64,000 bases of DNA from PALSA-1296 sp037143335. Lineage in GTDB: Bacteria > Bacteroidota > Ignavibacteria > Palsa-1295. Shown here piece by piece: positions 16,405 to 26,074 of the stretch (position 1 is the stretch's first letter; every line of letters begins with the position of its first letter). The stretch spans positions 115,116 through 179,115 of the forward strand of contig JBAWZA010000004.1 in the NCBI GenBank assembly GCA_037143335.1. The letters run 5' to 3'. The notes under the pieces are model-generated. The model worked only from the letters and a program-made list of their open reading frames with translations, did no database searches and was not told the origin of the DNA. Position numbers and translations under genes: made by a program.

Positions 16405-18231
16405 ATGTCTGAAAGTCATACCGAACAGAACGTCGTATTCGATCCGCTTGTAGAGTTCATGGCGCACTACGCCGATGCAAAATCTACGAAGACGGAGAAG
16501 TCTTCCTACGAAGGACTCAGCGTCGAAGAGCGCTTGAAAAGAAGAATTATTGATGGCGACAAAATCGGTATTGATACCGATCTCACCGAAGCACTCGGCT
16601 CCTATCCTGCTTTAGAAATAATCAACAACATCCTCCTGGGAGGCATGAAGGTTGTCGGCGAATTATTTGGCGCGGGTGAAATGCAATTGCCGTTTGTTTT
16701 GCAATCAGCTGAAACCATGAAAATGGCTGTGAAGTACCTCGAGCCTTTCATGGAAAAGGTAGAGGGCGAACAATCGAAGGGCGTCATGGTGCTCGCAACT
16801 GTAAAAGGTGACGTTCATGACATCGGAAAAAACCTCGTTGATATTATTCTTACGAATAACGGTTACCGTGTGGTTAATCTCGGGATTAAGATGTCGCTCG
16901 AGCCGATGCTCGAAGCATTCATTCGAGAGAAAGCAGATGCAATTGGAATGTCGGGGTTGCTTGTGAAGTCCACTGCCATTATGAAAGAAAATCTGGAGGT
17001 GATGCAGGGCAGAGGGTTGCAAATTCCCGTTGTGCTTGGCGGTGCAGCGCTGACCAGAAAATTTGTCGAGAAAGACCTTCGCGCCCTCTATGATGGGGCA
17101 CTATGGTACGCTCAAGATGCATTCGATGGGTTACATTTTATGGAGAAGTTGAAATCTGGTACGCTCAATGATGTAGTCGCCTCAACCACACTCGATACAC
17201 CCATTGATGAATTCGAAGAAGAACTCGATACCGCAACAGGCGAAGAATCAAAGATGGTACTCGCTCGGCGGGATGTACCTTGGCTAAACCGGGTGGAGAA
17301 GACTCCTCACAATTCAAAGGAAAACGGACTAAGAGTCCGTTCCACTGAAGGTATCTCAAGACTCTCAGATATTCCGACACCTCCTTTTTGGGGAGTTGAT
17401 GTTCAAGAGCAATTTATTCTTGACTCGATCTGGAAATATATTAATGAGGTCGCGCTATTCCGAGGTCAGTGGCAGCTCAAACGTGGAAAGAAAACCGTTG
17501 AGGAGCATCAGAAGCAAATCGAAGAAGTTGCACGCCCGAAGCTACATGAATTGATGCTCCTCTGCAAGCAACAGCGCATCCTCAAACCACAAGCCGTCTA
17601 TGGATATTTTCCGTGCTGGAGCGAGGGTGATGATCTTGTCATCCTAAAACCAGATTCACTATCAGTTACTGAGGCTCATTCAAAGTGGAGTGCAAACTTA
17701 GAAATTGATTCGCTCTCGGAATACAAACGATTCTCATTTCCTCGTCAAACGAGCGGTAAGCATCTTTGCATTTCAGGATTTTTCATGACAGAGACCGAAG
17801 CCCGTAATCTCGGCAGACCTGATGTAGTTGCGATGAGCGCAGTAACCGTTGGCAGAGCAGCGAGTGAGTTTACCGCCAAATTATTCTCCGAAAATAAATA
17901 CACCGACTATCTTTACCTTCATGGGTTCTCGGTTGAGACAGCTGAGGCTCTTGCAGAGTATCTCCATAAAATTATTCGAAAAGAACTTGGTATCGAAGCA
18001 GGCGATGCATCGGATATTCAACGACTTTTCAGCCAAGGGTATCAGGGTTCTCGTTACTCCTTCGGTTATCCTGCATGTCCAAATCTCGAAGATCAAACTA
18101 AACTCTTCGACCTGCTCCATCCCGAGCGAGTCGGAATTACCTTAACGGAGGAGTATCACCTCGAACCGGAACAATCTACGACGGCAATTATTTGCCACCA
18201 CCCAGAAGCCCGTTACTTCGGGATTCGGTAA
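16405..18231 (+). CDS. metH: Methionine synthase C-terminal half (B12-binding and reactivation domains)
   Basis: A 608-residue protein corresponding only to the second half of MetH. It begins in the linker (LSVEERLKRRIIDGDKIG), then has the cap domain (LLGGMKVVGELFGAGEMQLP). The cobalamin-binding domain follows, with DVHDIGKN at residues 136-143 and His138 as the expected cobalt ligand. The C-terminal AdoMet-dependent reactivation domain has FGYPACPNLEDQ and LHPERVGITLTEEYHLEP. The homocysteine and pterin domains are absent, so this polypeptide cannot transfer a methyl group from methyltetrahydrofolate without partners. It lies directly behind a SAM-II riboswitch and terminator, and a bidirectional terminator follows. 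Confidence 0.93.
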   Translation: MSESHTEQNVVFDPLVEFMAHYADAKSTKTEKSSYEGLSVEERLKRRIIDGDKIGIDTDLTEALGSYPALEIINNILLGGMKVVGELFGAGEMQLPFVLQSAETMKMAVKYLEPFMEKVEGEQSKGVMVLATVKGDVHDIGKNLVDIILTNNGYRVVNLGIKMSLEPMLEAFIREKADAIGMSGLLVKSTAIMKENLEVMQGRGLQIPVVLGGAALTRKFVEKDLRALYDGALWYAQDAFDGLHFMEKLKSGTLNDVVASTTLDTPIDEFEEELDTATGEESKMVLARRDVPWLNRVEKTPHNSKENGLRVRSTEGISRLSDIPTPPFWGVDVQEQFILDSIWKYINEVALFRGQWQLKRGKKTVEEHQKQIEEVARPKLHELMLLCKQQRILKPQAVYGYFPCWSEGDDLVILKPDSLSVTEAHSKWSANLEIDSLSEYKRFSFPRQTSGKHLCISGFFMTETEARNLGRPDVVAMSAVTVGRAASEFTAKLFSENKYTDYLYLHGFSVETAEALAEYLHKIIRKELGIEAGDASDIQRLFSQGYQGSRYSFGYPACPNLEDQTKLFDLLHPERVGITLTEEYHLEPEQSTTAIICHHPEARYFGIR

Positions 18232-18266
18232 ATAATGCTTAGTATAAATTTTTGTGCGTTGCAAAA

Positions 18267-18299
18267 AAAAATCCCCGGCTGGAATTGTGTGGGATTTTT
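18267..18299. terminator. Bidirectional intrinsic terminator
   Basis: AAAAATCCC at 18267-18275 pairs perfectly with GGGATTTTT at 18291-18299, with A and T runs on the outer flanks. It lies between the converging metH half and the S1-domain gene and can end transcripts from both. Confidence 0.85.
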
Positions 18300-18317
18300 C
18301 GGACAAATTGATTAAAC

Positions 18318-19592
18318 CTAACCCCTTGCTTCTGCTTGCTCCAATTTTTCTTTTAGAGAACCAAGTTCACCTAAGGAGAAGCTTGTACCTTTTGGTGTTG
18401 CACGGTAGTTCTTGAGTGTATTGCGTTGCGCTTCTTTTTCTGCAGCGATGAAGGAAAGAGTGATCTTGCCGTCTCTACGATCATATTCGATCACGCGTAG
18501 TGCTTCAATCGGTTTGTCTTTCTTGAAGACATCTTCCAATCGCTCAATACGGTCATGGCTGAGTTCGCGGCGGGGGACAAAACCTTCGTTGCCATCATCG
18601 AATGCAACGACGATGCCACCCTTGGTAATTTCTTTGATAATCCCGTCGTGGTCAGTCCCAAGTCTGAATTTCTCTTCACGCTGACGGGCAGGATTCTCGA
18701 CTAATCGTTTTTTTGAAACGCTGATGCGACGCTTTTTAGAGTCAACGGTGAGTACCTGAACTTCGAATTCATCGGCTAAACTTACAGCTGAACCCACGGT
18801 TGGAATCCGCTCCCATGAAATTTCAGAAATAGGCAGGAATGCCTCGACATCATCTTTGAGTGCAACTTCTGCACCGAAATCATTTATGCCAATGACGCGT
18901 GCATTCAAACGGTCGCCCTCTTTGAACTGAGCAAATTTTTCGAGATAAGGGTCCGTTGTCAGTTGTCTGACACCGAGTTGGATATGGCGATGACGCTTAT
19001 CAATTTGCAACACTTTTGCCTTGAGCACATCACCACGCTTGACAATTTCGTATGGGTGAGTAAAATGCTCCCAGGTAAGATCCTTGCCGAAAATCACCGC
19101 TTCGACACCCGGACCGAGATCAACGATGACATCCTTGATATTAAATGCTTTTACCTTCGCATCAATGACATCGCCGATATTCAGGGTTTCGAGTGTAGCC
19201 TTCGAAGCCTTCTTCAGATCATCTTCCAAGACTGAGCGATGCGAAACGCTGAGAATTGGATTCGCGCCGTTCGGCTTGATGTTGATGATACGCACAGGAA
19301 TGGTCTTGCCGAAATACTTTGCGATGTTACGATCGGGGTCGAGATCGATATGATTGTTTGGCATGGTTGCCCGAAGGCCCTCTTCAAGTTCGACTTCTAA
19401 TCCGTTATTCGCCCATTTGATGACCTTCACATCAATAATCTGGCGACTGCGTCGAATTTTTTCGTACGGATCAATTGGAGTAGATTCGCTCGGAGCTGGG
19501 GGCAGTTCAGAAGACTCTATTATAGGTTCTACCGTCGGCGTTTCTGCACCTGGAGTTGTCGAATCAATGATCTCTTCGTTTTGGTTTAACAT
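18318..19592 (-). CDS. rpsA: S1 RNA-binding domain protein, ribosomal protein S1-like
   Basis: A 424-residue protein with four S1 (OB-fold) repeats, at about residues 45-120, 130-205, 210-290 and 300-375 (for example GDVIDAKVKAFNIKDVIVDL and GDRLNARVIGINDFGAEVAL). Shorter S1 proteins of this form bind mRNA on the 30S subunit and aid initiation. This matters where Shine-Dalgarno sequences are weak, as in this window. A longer frame reaches 19703, but its first 37 residues look non-coding. The ATG at 19592 (MLNQNEEIIDST) is the better start. The acidic, Pro-rich N-terminus and C-terminal tail are typical linkers. It could be an S1 paralogue rather than the main S1. Confidence 0.85.
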   Translation of the reverse strand: MLNQNEEIIDSTTPGAETPTVEPIIESSELPPAPSESTPIDPYEKIRRSRQIIDVKVIKWANNGLEVELEEGLRATMPNNHIDLDPDRNIAKYFGKTIPVRIINIKPNGANPILSVSHRSVLEDDLKKASKATLETLNIGDVIDAKVKAFNIKDVIVDLGPGVEAVIFGKDLTWEHFTHPYEIVKRGDVLKAKVLQIDKRHRHIQLGVRQLTTDPYLEKFAQFKEGDRLNARVIGINDFGAEVALKDDVEAFLPISEISWERIPTVGSAVSLADEFEVQVLTVDSKKRRISVSKKRLVENPARQREEKFRLGTDHDGIIKEITKGGIVVAFDDGNEGFVPRRELSHDRIERLEDVFKKDKPIEALRVIEYDRRDGKITLSFIAAEKEAQRNTLKNYRATPKGTSFSLGELGSLKEKLEQAEARG

Positions 19593-19782
19593 AAAAATAT
19601 TTAGTTCATCAAGAGCTGCATCCGTAGGTGGAATCAGGCTATCAGCCAGCAGCTTTTTTTCAAATGGGAAATGAAAACCAATTTGAGCATGAAAACATCC
19701 CAATGATTATGAGTATGTATCGAATCCTCTCCTGAGCATTTGCGTTACAAGTGATTCATTACAAATACGTTACTAACCAACA

Positions 19783-20721
19783 GTGGGACTTGGCAGACGG
19801 CTCGGAATCCTTGCAGCAGCGATATTTTTTTCGGTGTTGTTGTGGAGCTATGTGCATTTGTCCTCTTCTTATGAAGTGGATATGGATCTTCCGCTTGAGG
19901 TCACTGCACCGACAGGATTTGCTGTCGCAACAGAGTTACCCGCACGTATCCATGCTCGTTTTAGTGGATTGGGTTGGCGATTGATGGTGATGAATCTAAC
20001 CCGCAAGACAAGTTTTAGGCTCGACTTAACCGAGCGTGATACAAAAGACTGAGTCGGAGGTAAATTTTTTATTACGAAAGAAGACCTTGCCGCATCTTCC
20101 ACCCTGCCTTCGGATGTGAAATTATTACGCATCGTGCCTGATTCATTGGGGATTCAATTTTCCCGCGAGGTCAGCAAACGAGTACCCATTGACTTGAGAT
20201 TGGATATCGTACCTGCGGCGGGCTATGTCGTTGTCGGCGATCCGATGATAGCCCCGGTGCAAGTGCTGCTGAAAGGCTCGAGTGTTATTTTAGATTCACT
20301 TATAGCATTCCCGACGAAGATTCTTCGGGCGCATAACGTTCGCGAATCATTCACAAAAAATTTAGAATTATCGGATACACTCAAGGACGAAATTACTTCT
20401 CGGTCTGTTGCGACAATATCTGTGAGGATTGGAATCGAAGCCGTTGCAGAGAGAACTTTCAGAGACGTTCCGATTTCTGTTGAGGCAGTACCTGCTGATA
20501 GGGAAGTGCGGATGAATCCTGGATTTATTGGAATTATGTTGCGTGGCGGAGTTGACCAGCTTGCAAAACTTGATCCTCAAACTATTCGAGCAAAGGTGAT
20601 TTATGATATGCTACGCTTCGATTCGGTCAGCACAGTTAAGCCGATCATTGAAGCACCGAAAGGAATTCAAGTACTTTCGACTAATCCGCCAGAACTTAAA
20701 TTTATAGTGAGAAAAAAATAG
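19783..20721 (+). pseudogene. CdaR/YbbR-like protein gene interrupted by one in-frame TGA
   Basis: Two segments in the same frame, 19783-20049 and 20053-20721, are separated by a single TGA at 20050-20052. Read through, they make one protein of about 312 residues. It has an N-terminal membrane anchor (LGILAAAIFFSVLLWSYVHL) and repeated YbbR-like beta segments (VPIDLRLDIVPAAGYVVVGD; DVPISVEAVPADREVRMNPG). YbbR/CdaR proteins regulate the diadenylate cyclase CdaA or act at the envelope. The codon before the stop is Asp and the text after is VGGKFFITKEDL. A TGG or CGA codon mutated to TGA is the simplest explanation. The start is the GTG at 19783, because a stop lies three codons before it. TGA serves as a normal stop in neighbouring genes. 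Confidence 0.8.
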
Positions 20722-20722
20722 C

Positions 20723-21904
20723 ATGGATTTACGAGAACAGGTATTAGAGCTTGCCGATAAGTACTTCGAGGATGTCGTTGCACTCCGTCGTACGATTCAC
20801 CAGAACCCTGAACTGGCATTCGAGGAGCACGAGACCTCCGATTTGGTCGCCAACACACTGGAAAAAAATGGGATCACTGTAAAACGCGGCGTCGCGAAAA
20901 CAGGTGTAGTGGGAACGCTCAAAGGGAAGAACGCTGGTAAGACGATTGCACTTCGTAGTGATATGGATGCACTTCCGATTCTCGAAGCCACTGGGCTTGA
21001 GTTCGCGTCGAAGAATTCGGGTAGGATGCACGCATGTGGACACGATGCCCACACAGCAATCGGACTTGGAGCGGCGATGATACTCTCTGAATTAAAAGAT
21101 GAGATTTCCGGCGAGATTCGTTTCTTGTTTCAACCAAGCGAAGAACGCAATCCCGGGGGTGCGCCATTTATGATAGAAGACGGAGCGCTTGAGGGAGTAG
21201 ATGAGATATACGGACTGCATGTCATTGCACAACATGATGCAGGCACTGTCGGATTCTGTGAAGGCGAGATGATGGCAAGCGCGGATGAAATCTATATTAC
21301 TATTAAAGGCAGATCAGGTCACGGAGCCAGACCGCAGTTTGCGAATGACCCGATTGTCACGAGTGCGCAAGTCATTATGGCTTTGCAGACATTGGTATCC
21401 AGAAATCTCGACCCGTTCAAACAGGGAGTCATCACCATTGGCTCGATACACGGTGGCTTTGCTCCGAATATTATTCCCGAAGAGGTAAAACTCGTTGGCA
21501 CACTTCGCTCAATGACAAAAGAGTGGCGCGAGTATGCCCACAAACGCATCAGAGAAATTACTGAGGGTATCTGTCATTCGATGGGTGCAAGTTGTGATAT
21601 TCATATTGATAAAGGATATCCAGTGCTACGCAACGAACCGATGAAGACCATCTTTGCAGAGGAAGCTGCGCGCGAATTATTCGGAGCGGAGCATGTTTTT
21701 CAGGCAGAACGATTGATGGGTGCAGAGGACTTTGCATATTATTTGGAGAAAGTCCCCGGCACATTCTACCGCTTGGGAATCAGAAACATCAGCGAAGGAA
21801 TTACTGCTGATATTCATAATGATAAATTCACGATTGACGAATCCGCACTCCGAACAGGGATTGCGATGCAGGCGTACTTGGCTGTGAAGGCTGTAGGAGT
21901 TTGA
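20723..21904 (+). CDS. M20 family amidohydrolase (N-acyl amino acid or hippurate type)
   Basis: A 393-residue metal-dependent amidohydrolase. It carries RSDMDALPILE and HACGHDAHT (residues 103-110), both metal-ligand motifs, then FQPSEERNPGGAPFMIEDGAL with the catalytic Glu and YGLHVIAQHDAGTVG. The central dimerisation region (GHGARPQFANDPI) follows. These enzymes remove acyl groups from N-acyl amino acids. The start lies one base after the CdaR-like gene stop, so the two form one transcription unit. Confidence 0.93.
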   Translation: MDLREQVLELADKYFEDVVALRRTIHQNPELAFEEHETSDLVANTLEKNGITVKRGVAKTGVVGTLKGKNAGKTIALRSDMDALPILEATGLEFASKNSGRMHACGHDAHTAIGLGAAMILSELKDEISGEIRFLFQPSEERNPGGAPFMIEDGALEGVDEIYGLHVIAQHDAGTVGFCEGEMMASADEIYITIKGRSGHGARPQFANDPIVTSAQVIMALQTLVSRNLDPFKQGVITIGSIHGGFAPNIIPEEVKLVGTLRSMTKEWREYAHKRIREITEGICHSMGASCDIHIDKGYPVLRNEPMKTIFAEEAARELFGAEHVFQAERLMGAEDFAYYLEKVPGTFYRLGIRNISEGITADIHNDKFTIDESALRTGIAMQAYLAVKAVGV

Positions 21905-21933
21905 GTGTCATTCTGATTTCATCGTAGTGAACT

Positions 21934-23961
21934 ATGAATAAGTATTTATCACGCCCGATTTTCGGCGCATCAATTGTTTTTCTGTTTTCATTCATCGTCT
22001 ATTTGCAGACGATGTCACACTCCGTGCCCTTCATTGACGGAGGTGAACTTGCAACCGTTTGCGCCACGCTTGGAATCGCTCATCCAACGGGTTACCCAAT
22101 CTTCTGCTTGTTGGGGTATGTCTTTGCTCATCTGCCAATCGCCTCGCTTGTTATTGTGCGGCTCAATCTCATGTCAACACTCTTCGTAGCGCTCAGTAGT
22201 GGTGCGATGGTGTATCTTGTTTCGGAGCTTTATCTATACTGGTTCAACCAGCCTAAACCGAAAGTTGTAGAAGTTAAGCAGAAAAAAAATAGTGCAACAA
22301 AAATAGAGGTGAAACTTGATGATCTAAGTGATGCCCGTCCGAAATCTGTTGCTGCTGGAGTTTTTGCTGGACTTGCGATGGCATTTAGCGCAACCTGGTG
22401 GGATACATCCTCATCAATCGAGGTCTATCCGATTCATTGCTTCATGATTCCAATTGTGCTGACATTTTTTTTCAGGATGTTGCGGTTAGAGAAAGAAAAA
22501 TTCGGAAGAGAGTCCATTCTTTTTGCACTCACGCTCGCACTCTCGTTCTCGAATCACCTTACAACAGTCTTACTTGCCCCGGCATGTTTGTATATGTATT
22601 TCGCAACGTTCGGATTCGGTAAGAACGCATTTCAGCGAATTCTACTCTTAGCTATTCCATTTCTTGTAGGCTTATTGCCATACCTTTATTTCCCGATTCG
22701 TGCATCACAATTTCCGCTCATGGATTGGGGACATCCGACGGACTTTACAACGTTCTGGAAGCATTTTCGGGGTGGACAATATAGCATCATGATGTTCACG
22801 AAAGACGCTCCAGCAAAAAATTGGCCATACTTCTGGGGGAAATATCCTGAGGAGTTTACGCTCATCGGTTTGATATTGGTTCTCGTCGGTATCTATTCAT
22901 TGCTGATGTCATCGGGTAGAGGCAAAGCACATTTATTACCATTCGTAGGTCTTTTATTTTTCGGGTGTTTATTCTGGTCAATGAATTTTGATATATTGGA
23001 AATCAATCCATATTTTCTTACTGCATATATTGCTTCCGCAATCACGATGACATTCGGCGCAGTGTGGCTTTTTAGATTTTTGGCGGAGCGAAGTGCAATG
23101 CCATTCTACACAATTGTGGTTGCAGGCGGACTCTTGGCGACGGTGCAAATTCTTGCACATTACAACGAGGTAGATGAGAGTGGAAATTATTTCGTTGAGG
23201 ATTACACCAAAAACATGCTCCTGAATTTGCCAAAGGATGCCATTATTATTAACTCGATTTCCGAAGCCTCATCAGCATGGGATTTTTGGGGGAGCGGTGC
23301 GTTTTATTATCAACACGTTGAAAATATCCGCCCTGATATTTTTGTGATTGATGGTGCGATGCTCCGTGATCGTCCGTGGTACTTTAGTTATCTCGAACAG
23401 CGGTTTCCTGAAGTGATGAAGAGAGTGAAACCTGAGCTTGATAAGTTCATGCCGCAGCTTATTCGTTTTGATCGCGGACTCAGCTATGATACACTCCACA
23501 TGGCAGAGCTATACAGAAATTTTACGGAAGCATTGGTATCGCGCAATCTCGATCGTCCGATATTTCTTTCGCCTGATTGTTTGATTCATCGTGATCCTCT
23601 CTTTGCACCCGGTTTTAAGTCGATACCAGCCGGACTCGCTTACCGCTTATCGAGAGTGGACACAAATTTCGAGACACCAATTCCGAAATTACGATGGCAT
23701 GATATAAAATATCGCCTCAGAAGTTACTATACCGATAACTCTCGTTGGCTACAAGCCCTGCCACTTGCGGATTACGCGCACTCACTTCAAATCCGTGGAC
23801 GTATTTCTGAAGCGAAGCAATGGCTTGACCTCGCACTTACGTTGCAACCTGACATGAGTGCAGATGTTGAAAAACTACACGGTCGTGATCGCGATGCGGC
23901 GTATAATACAAACGAACAATTTTCCAAAGTCGCATCCTTCCGTGCCGCGCTTGGTAGATAG
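21934..23961 (+). CDS. DUF2723 membrane protein (GT-C-like)
   Basis: A 675-residue multi-pass membrane protein. Its N-terminal block has VPFIDGGELATVCATLGIAH followed by HPTGYPIF, the DUF2723 signature. About ten hydrophobic segments occupy residues 10-420 and a soluble C-terminal part follows. DUF2723 proteins resemble GT-C glycosyltransferases that act from lipid-linked sugars; in Bacteroidota they are linked to protein O-glycosylation. It is shorter than the roughly 1000-residue versions because the C-terminal region is reduced. Confidence 0.88.
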   Translation: MNKYLSRPIFGASIVFLFSFIVYLQTMSHSVPFIDGGELATVCATLGIAHPTGYPIFCLLGYVFAHLPIASLVIVRLNLMSTLFVALSSGAMVYLVSELYLYWFNQPKPKVVEVKQKKNSATKIEVKLDDLSDARPKSVAAGVFAGLAMAFSATWWDTSSSIEVYPIHCFMIPIVLTFFFRMLRLEKEKFGRESILFALTLALSFSNHLTTVLLAPACLYMYFATFGFGKNAFQRILLLAIPFLVGLLPYLYFPIRASQFPLMDWGHPTDFTTFWKHFRGGQYSIMMFTKDAPAKNWPYFWGKYPEEFTLIGLILVLVGIYSLLMSSGRGKAHLLPFVGLLFFGCLFWSMNFDILEINPYFLTAYIASAITMTFGAVWLFRFLAERSAMPFYTIVVAGGLLATVQILAHYNEVDESGNYFVEDYTKNMLLNLPKDAIIINSISEASSAWDFWGSGAFYYQHVENIRPDIFVIDGAMLRDRPWYFSYLEQRFPEVMKRVKPELDKFMPQLIRFDRGLSYDTLHMAELYRNFTEALVSRNLDRPIFLSPDCLIHRDPLFAPGFKSIPAGLAYRLSRVDTNFETPIPKLRWHDIKYRLRSYYTDNSRWLQALPLADYAHSLQIRGRISEAKQWLDLALTLQPDMSADVEKLHGRDRDAAYNTNEQFSKVASFRAALGR

Positions 23962-24019
23962 TAAGATAAATAGCAAATAATTTTTCACGCACAGAATCGA
24001 ACGCGACTCACTTATTGGG

Positions 24020-25126
24020 ATGTTGTTAGAAGAACATCAAATATTAACCATGAGCTTTTCATCAGAAGTCACGAAAGAAAGCATTCACACACTTGATGCC
24101 GCAAACATGGCAGCAGCCATTGCAGGCATGTCATCGCATCTCGAAGATGCCGCCAAGCGCACATTAGAGGCATTGAGCAGTATTGATCTACCAGATAAGA
24201 GCGGGATTCAGAATATTGTGCTTGCAGGTCTGGGCGGTTCTGCGATTGGCGGTGATCTTGTCCGAAGTTATTTGCAATCTAAACTCAGTGTGCCGTTTGC
24301 AATTAATCGCACCTATGACCTCCCTGGGTACGTCGGAAGTAACACTCTCGTTATTGTGTCGAGCTATTCAGGTTCGACAGAGGAATCACTCTCGATGTTT
24401 GAGCAAGCGATTAAGCATGGGGCAAAAATCTTATGCATTACCACGGGTGGGAAACTTGAAGGATTAGCAAGCGAGCATGGGTTGCCAATTATTATTTTAC
24501 CAAAAGGATTTCAGCCGCGTGCAGCACTTGCATATTCGTTTGTACCTGTATTACTTTCGCTTGAAAAGATGGGATTCACTTCCGGCGAATCTGAACAAAT
24601 AAACGATGCTGCAACCGCACTCGCTCAGCTATCAGAAATGTATGGGGTTTCTAATCTTAGCGATTCGAATCTTGCACTACATTTAGCCCACATACTTCTA
24701 CCTAAAATCCCGGTAATCTATTCAGCCAATGATCTTTTTGATACGGTTAATATTCGTTGGCGCGGGCAAATTCAAGAGAATGGAAAACATGTTGCGTTCG
24801 GAAATATTTTACCTGAGATGAATCACAACGAGATAAATGGTTGGGATTTTCCAGATGCAAGCCAAGATAAATTTCAAGTAGTTTTCCTTCGCTCCGAACA
24901 GGATGAGCATTCCCAGGTAACGAAGCGATTCGGGATACTTCATGATGTACTCGAGAGTAAAGGAGTAGCAATTCGGGAATGTCATGCTCAAGGAAATTCG
25001 CGATTAGCTCGGATGTTCAGTTTGATCGCACTCGGCGATTGGATTAGTTATTACATGGCACTACTCGGTGGCGTTGACCCAAGTCCTGTTCCAGTCATCC
25101 AAACACTAAAAGCCAAACTCGTGTGA
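24020..25126 (+). CDS. Bifunctional phosphoglucose/phosphomannose isomerase
   Basis: A 368-residue sugar-phosphate isomerase with SIS fold. It has VLAGLGGSAIGGDLVRSYL (residues ~68-86), VSSYSGSTEESLSMF (sugar phosphate loop), KGFQPRAALAYSF and a late HNEINGW segment. These mark the short bifunctional PGI/PMI family, which interconverts fructose 6-phosphate with both glucose 6-phosphate and mannose 6-phosphate. An ATG at 24050 (MSFSSEVTKE) is an alternative start. Its end overlaps the fmt start by four bases. Confidence 0.92.
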   Translation: MLLEEHQILTMSFSSEVTKESIHTLDAANMAAAIAGMSSHLEDAAKRTLEALSSIDLPDKSGIQNIVLAGLGGSAIGGDLVRSYLQSKLSVPFAINRTYDLPGYVGSNTLVIVSSYSGSTEESLSMFEQAIKHGAKILCITTGGKLEGLASEHGLPIIILPKGFQPRAALAYSFVPVLLSLEKMGFTSGESEQINDAATALAQLSEMYGVSNLSDSNLALHLAHILLPKIPVIYSANDLFDTVNIRWRGQIQENGKHVAFGNILPEMNHNEINGWDFPDASQDKFQVVFLRSEQDEHSQVTKRFGILHDVLESKGVAIRECHAQGNSRLARMFSLIALGDWISYYMALLGGVDPSPVPVIQTLKAKLV

Positions 25127-26073
25127 GTGACATTACGACAACTCACCCGCGAATTGTTTTTTTCGGAACGCCCGATTTCGCAGCTTACATTATGGAGTTC
25201 CTCGTCAACCAAGGCGAGAATATTGTTGTGGCAATAACTACTCCCGAGAAGGAGCAAGGGCGCGGCTTGCAGGCGCGAGCTTCGGATGTGCAAGAGAAGG
25301 CTGTCGAGCTTGGCATACCAGTTCTGGCTCCACTCAATTTACGAGACGAAAAGTTTATCACTGAACTGAAGTCATTTGAAGCGGATCTATTCTGCGTTGT
25401 TGCTTACAAGATATTGCCACCTGAAGTATTTCAATTGCCAAAGCTCGGAGCGTTTAATATCCATACCTCGCTACTCCCAAAATATCGCGGGGCGGCTCCG
25501 ATGAATTGGGCAATCATTAACGGGGAAAAGGAAACTGGGGTAACAACTTTTTTGCTTGATGCAAAGGTTGATACTGGAAGTATTCTGGTCCAAAAATCAG
25601 TTGGCATCACAGAAGATGAGACATTTGGAGAATTACTCGAAGCCCTCAAATATATCAGTGCGGATATTGCTTTAGAGACTATAAGAGGTTTGGTTGAAGG
25701 TACACTGCATTCGCAACCTCAGCCAAATGAGGGAGTCACTCAAGCCCCTAAGTTATTTCCCAGTGATTGTATTTTGGATATGAGCCAAACTGCCGAATCA
25801 GTTCATAACCGAATTCGGGGACTCTCACCTAGCCCAACGGCTGTGCTGTTGCTACCTGACAATGAGCGTCTGAAGGTATATAAGTCTCGAAGGAGTGCTG
25901 ACCTCCTTCATTCAATTCCCTCAGGCGAATTTCAGATGAGTGAAGATCGAAAACATCTTTATGTTGGGACAGGGACGGAGCCGTTAGAACTACTCGAAGT
26001 TCAGCGAGAAAATAAGAAGCGCATGTCAGTAGAAGAATTTTTACGAGGCGCACAAAAACTTTTTACCAAGTAG
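25123..26073 (+). CDS. fmt: Methionyl-tRNA formyltransferase
   Basis: A 316-residue enzyme that formylates initiator Met-tRNA using 10-formyltetrahydrofolate. It has RIVFFGTPDFAAYIM, then FNIHTSLLPKYRGAAPMNWA with the catalytic Asn and His. DTGSILVQKSVGITEDET and a C-terminal OB-like domain (LKVYKSRRS, GTGTEPLEL) follow. It begins with GTG at 25123, sharing four bases with the preceding stop. Confidence 0.96.
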   Translation: MSDITTTHPRIVFFGTPDFAAYIMEFLVNQGENIVVAITTPEKEQGRGLQARASDVQEKAVELGIPVLAPLNLRDEKFITELKSFEADLFCVVAYKILPPEVFQLPKLGAFNIHTSLLPKYRGAAPMNWAIINGEKETGVTTFLLDAKVDTGSILVQKSVGITEDETFGELLEALKYISADIALETIRGLVEGTLHSQPQPNEGVTQAPKLFPSDCILDMSQTAESVHNRIRGLSPSPTAVLLLPDNERLKVYKSRRSADLLHSIPSGEFQMSEDRKHLYVGTGTEPLELLEVQRENKKRMSVEEFLRGAQKLFTK

Positions 26074-26074
26074 A

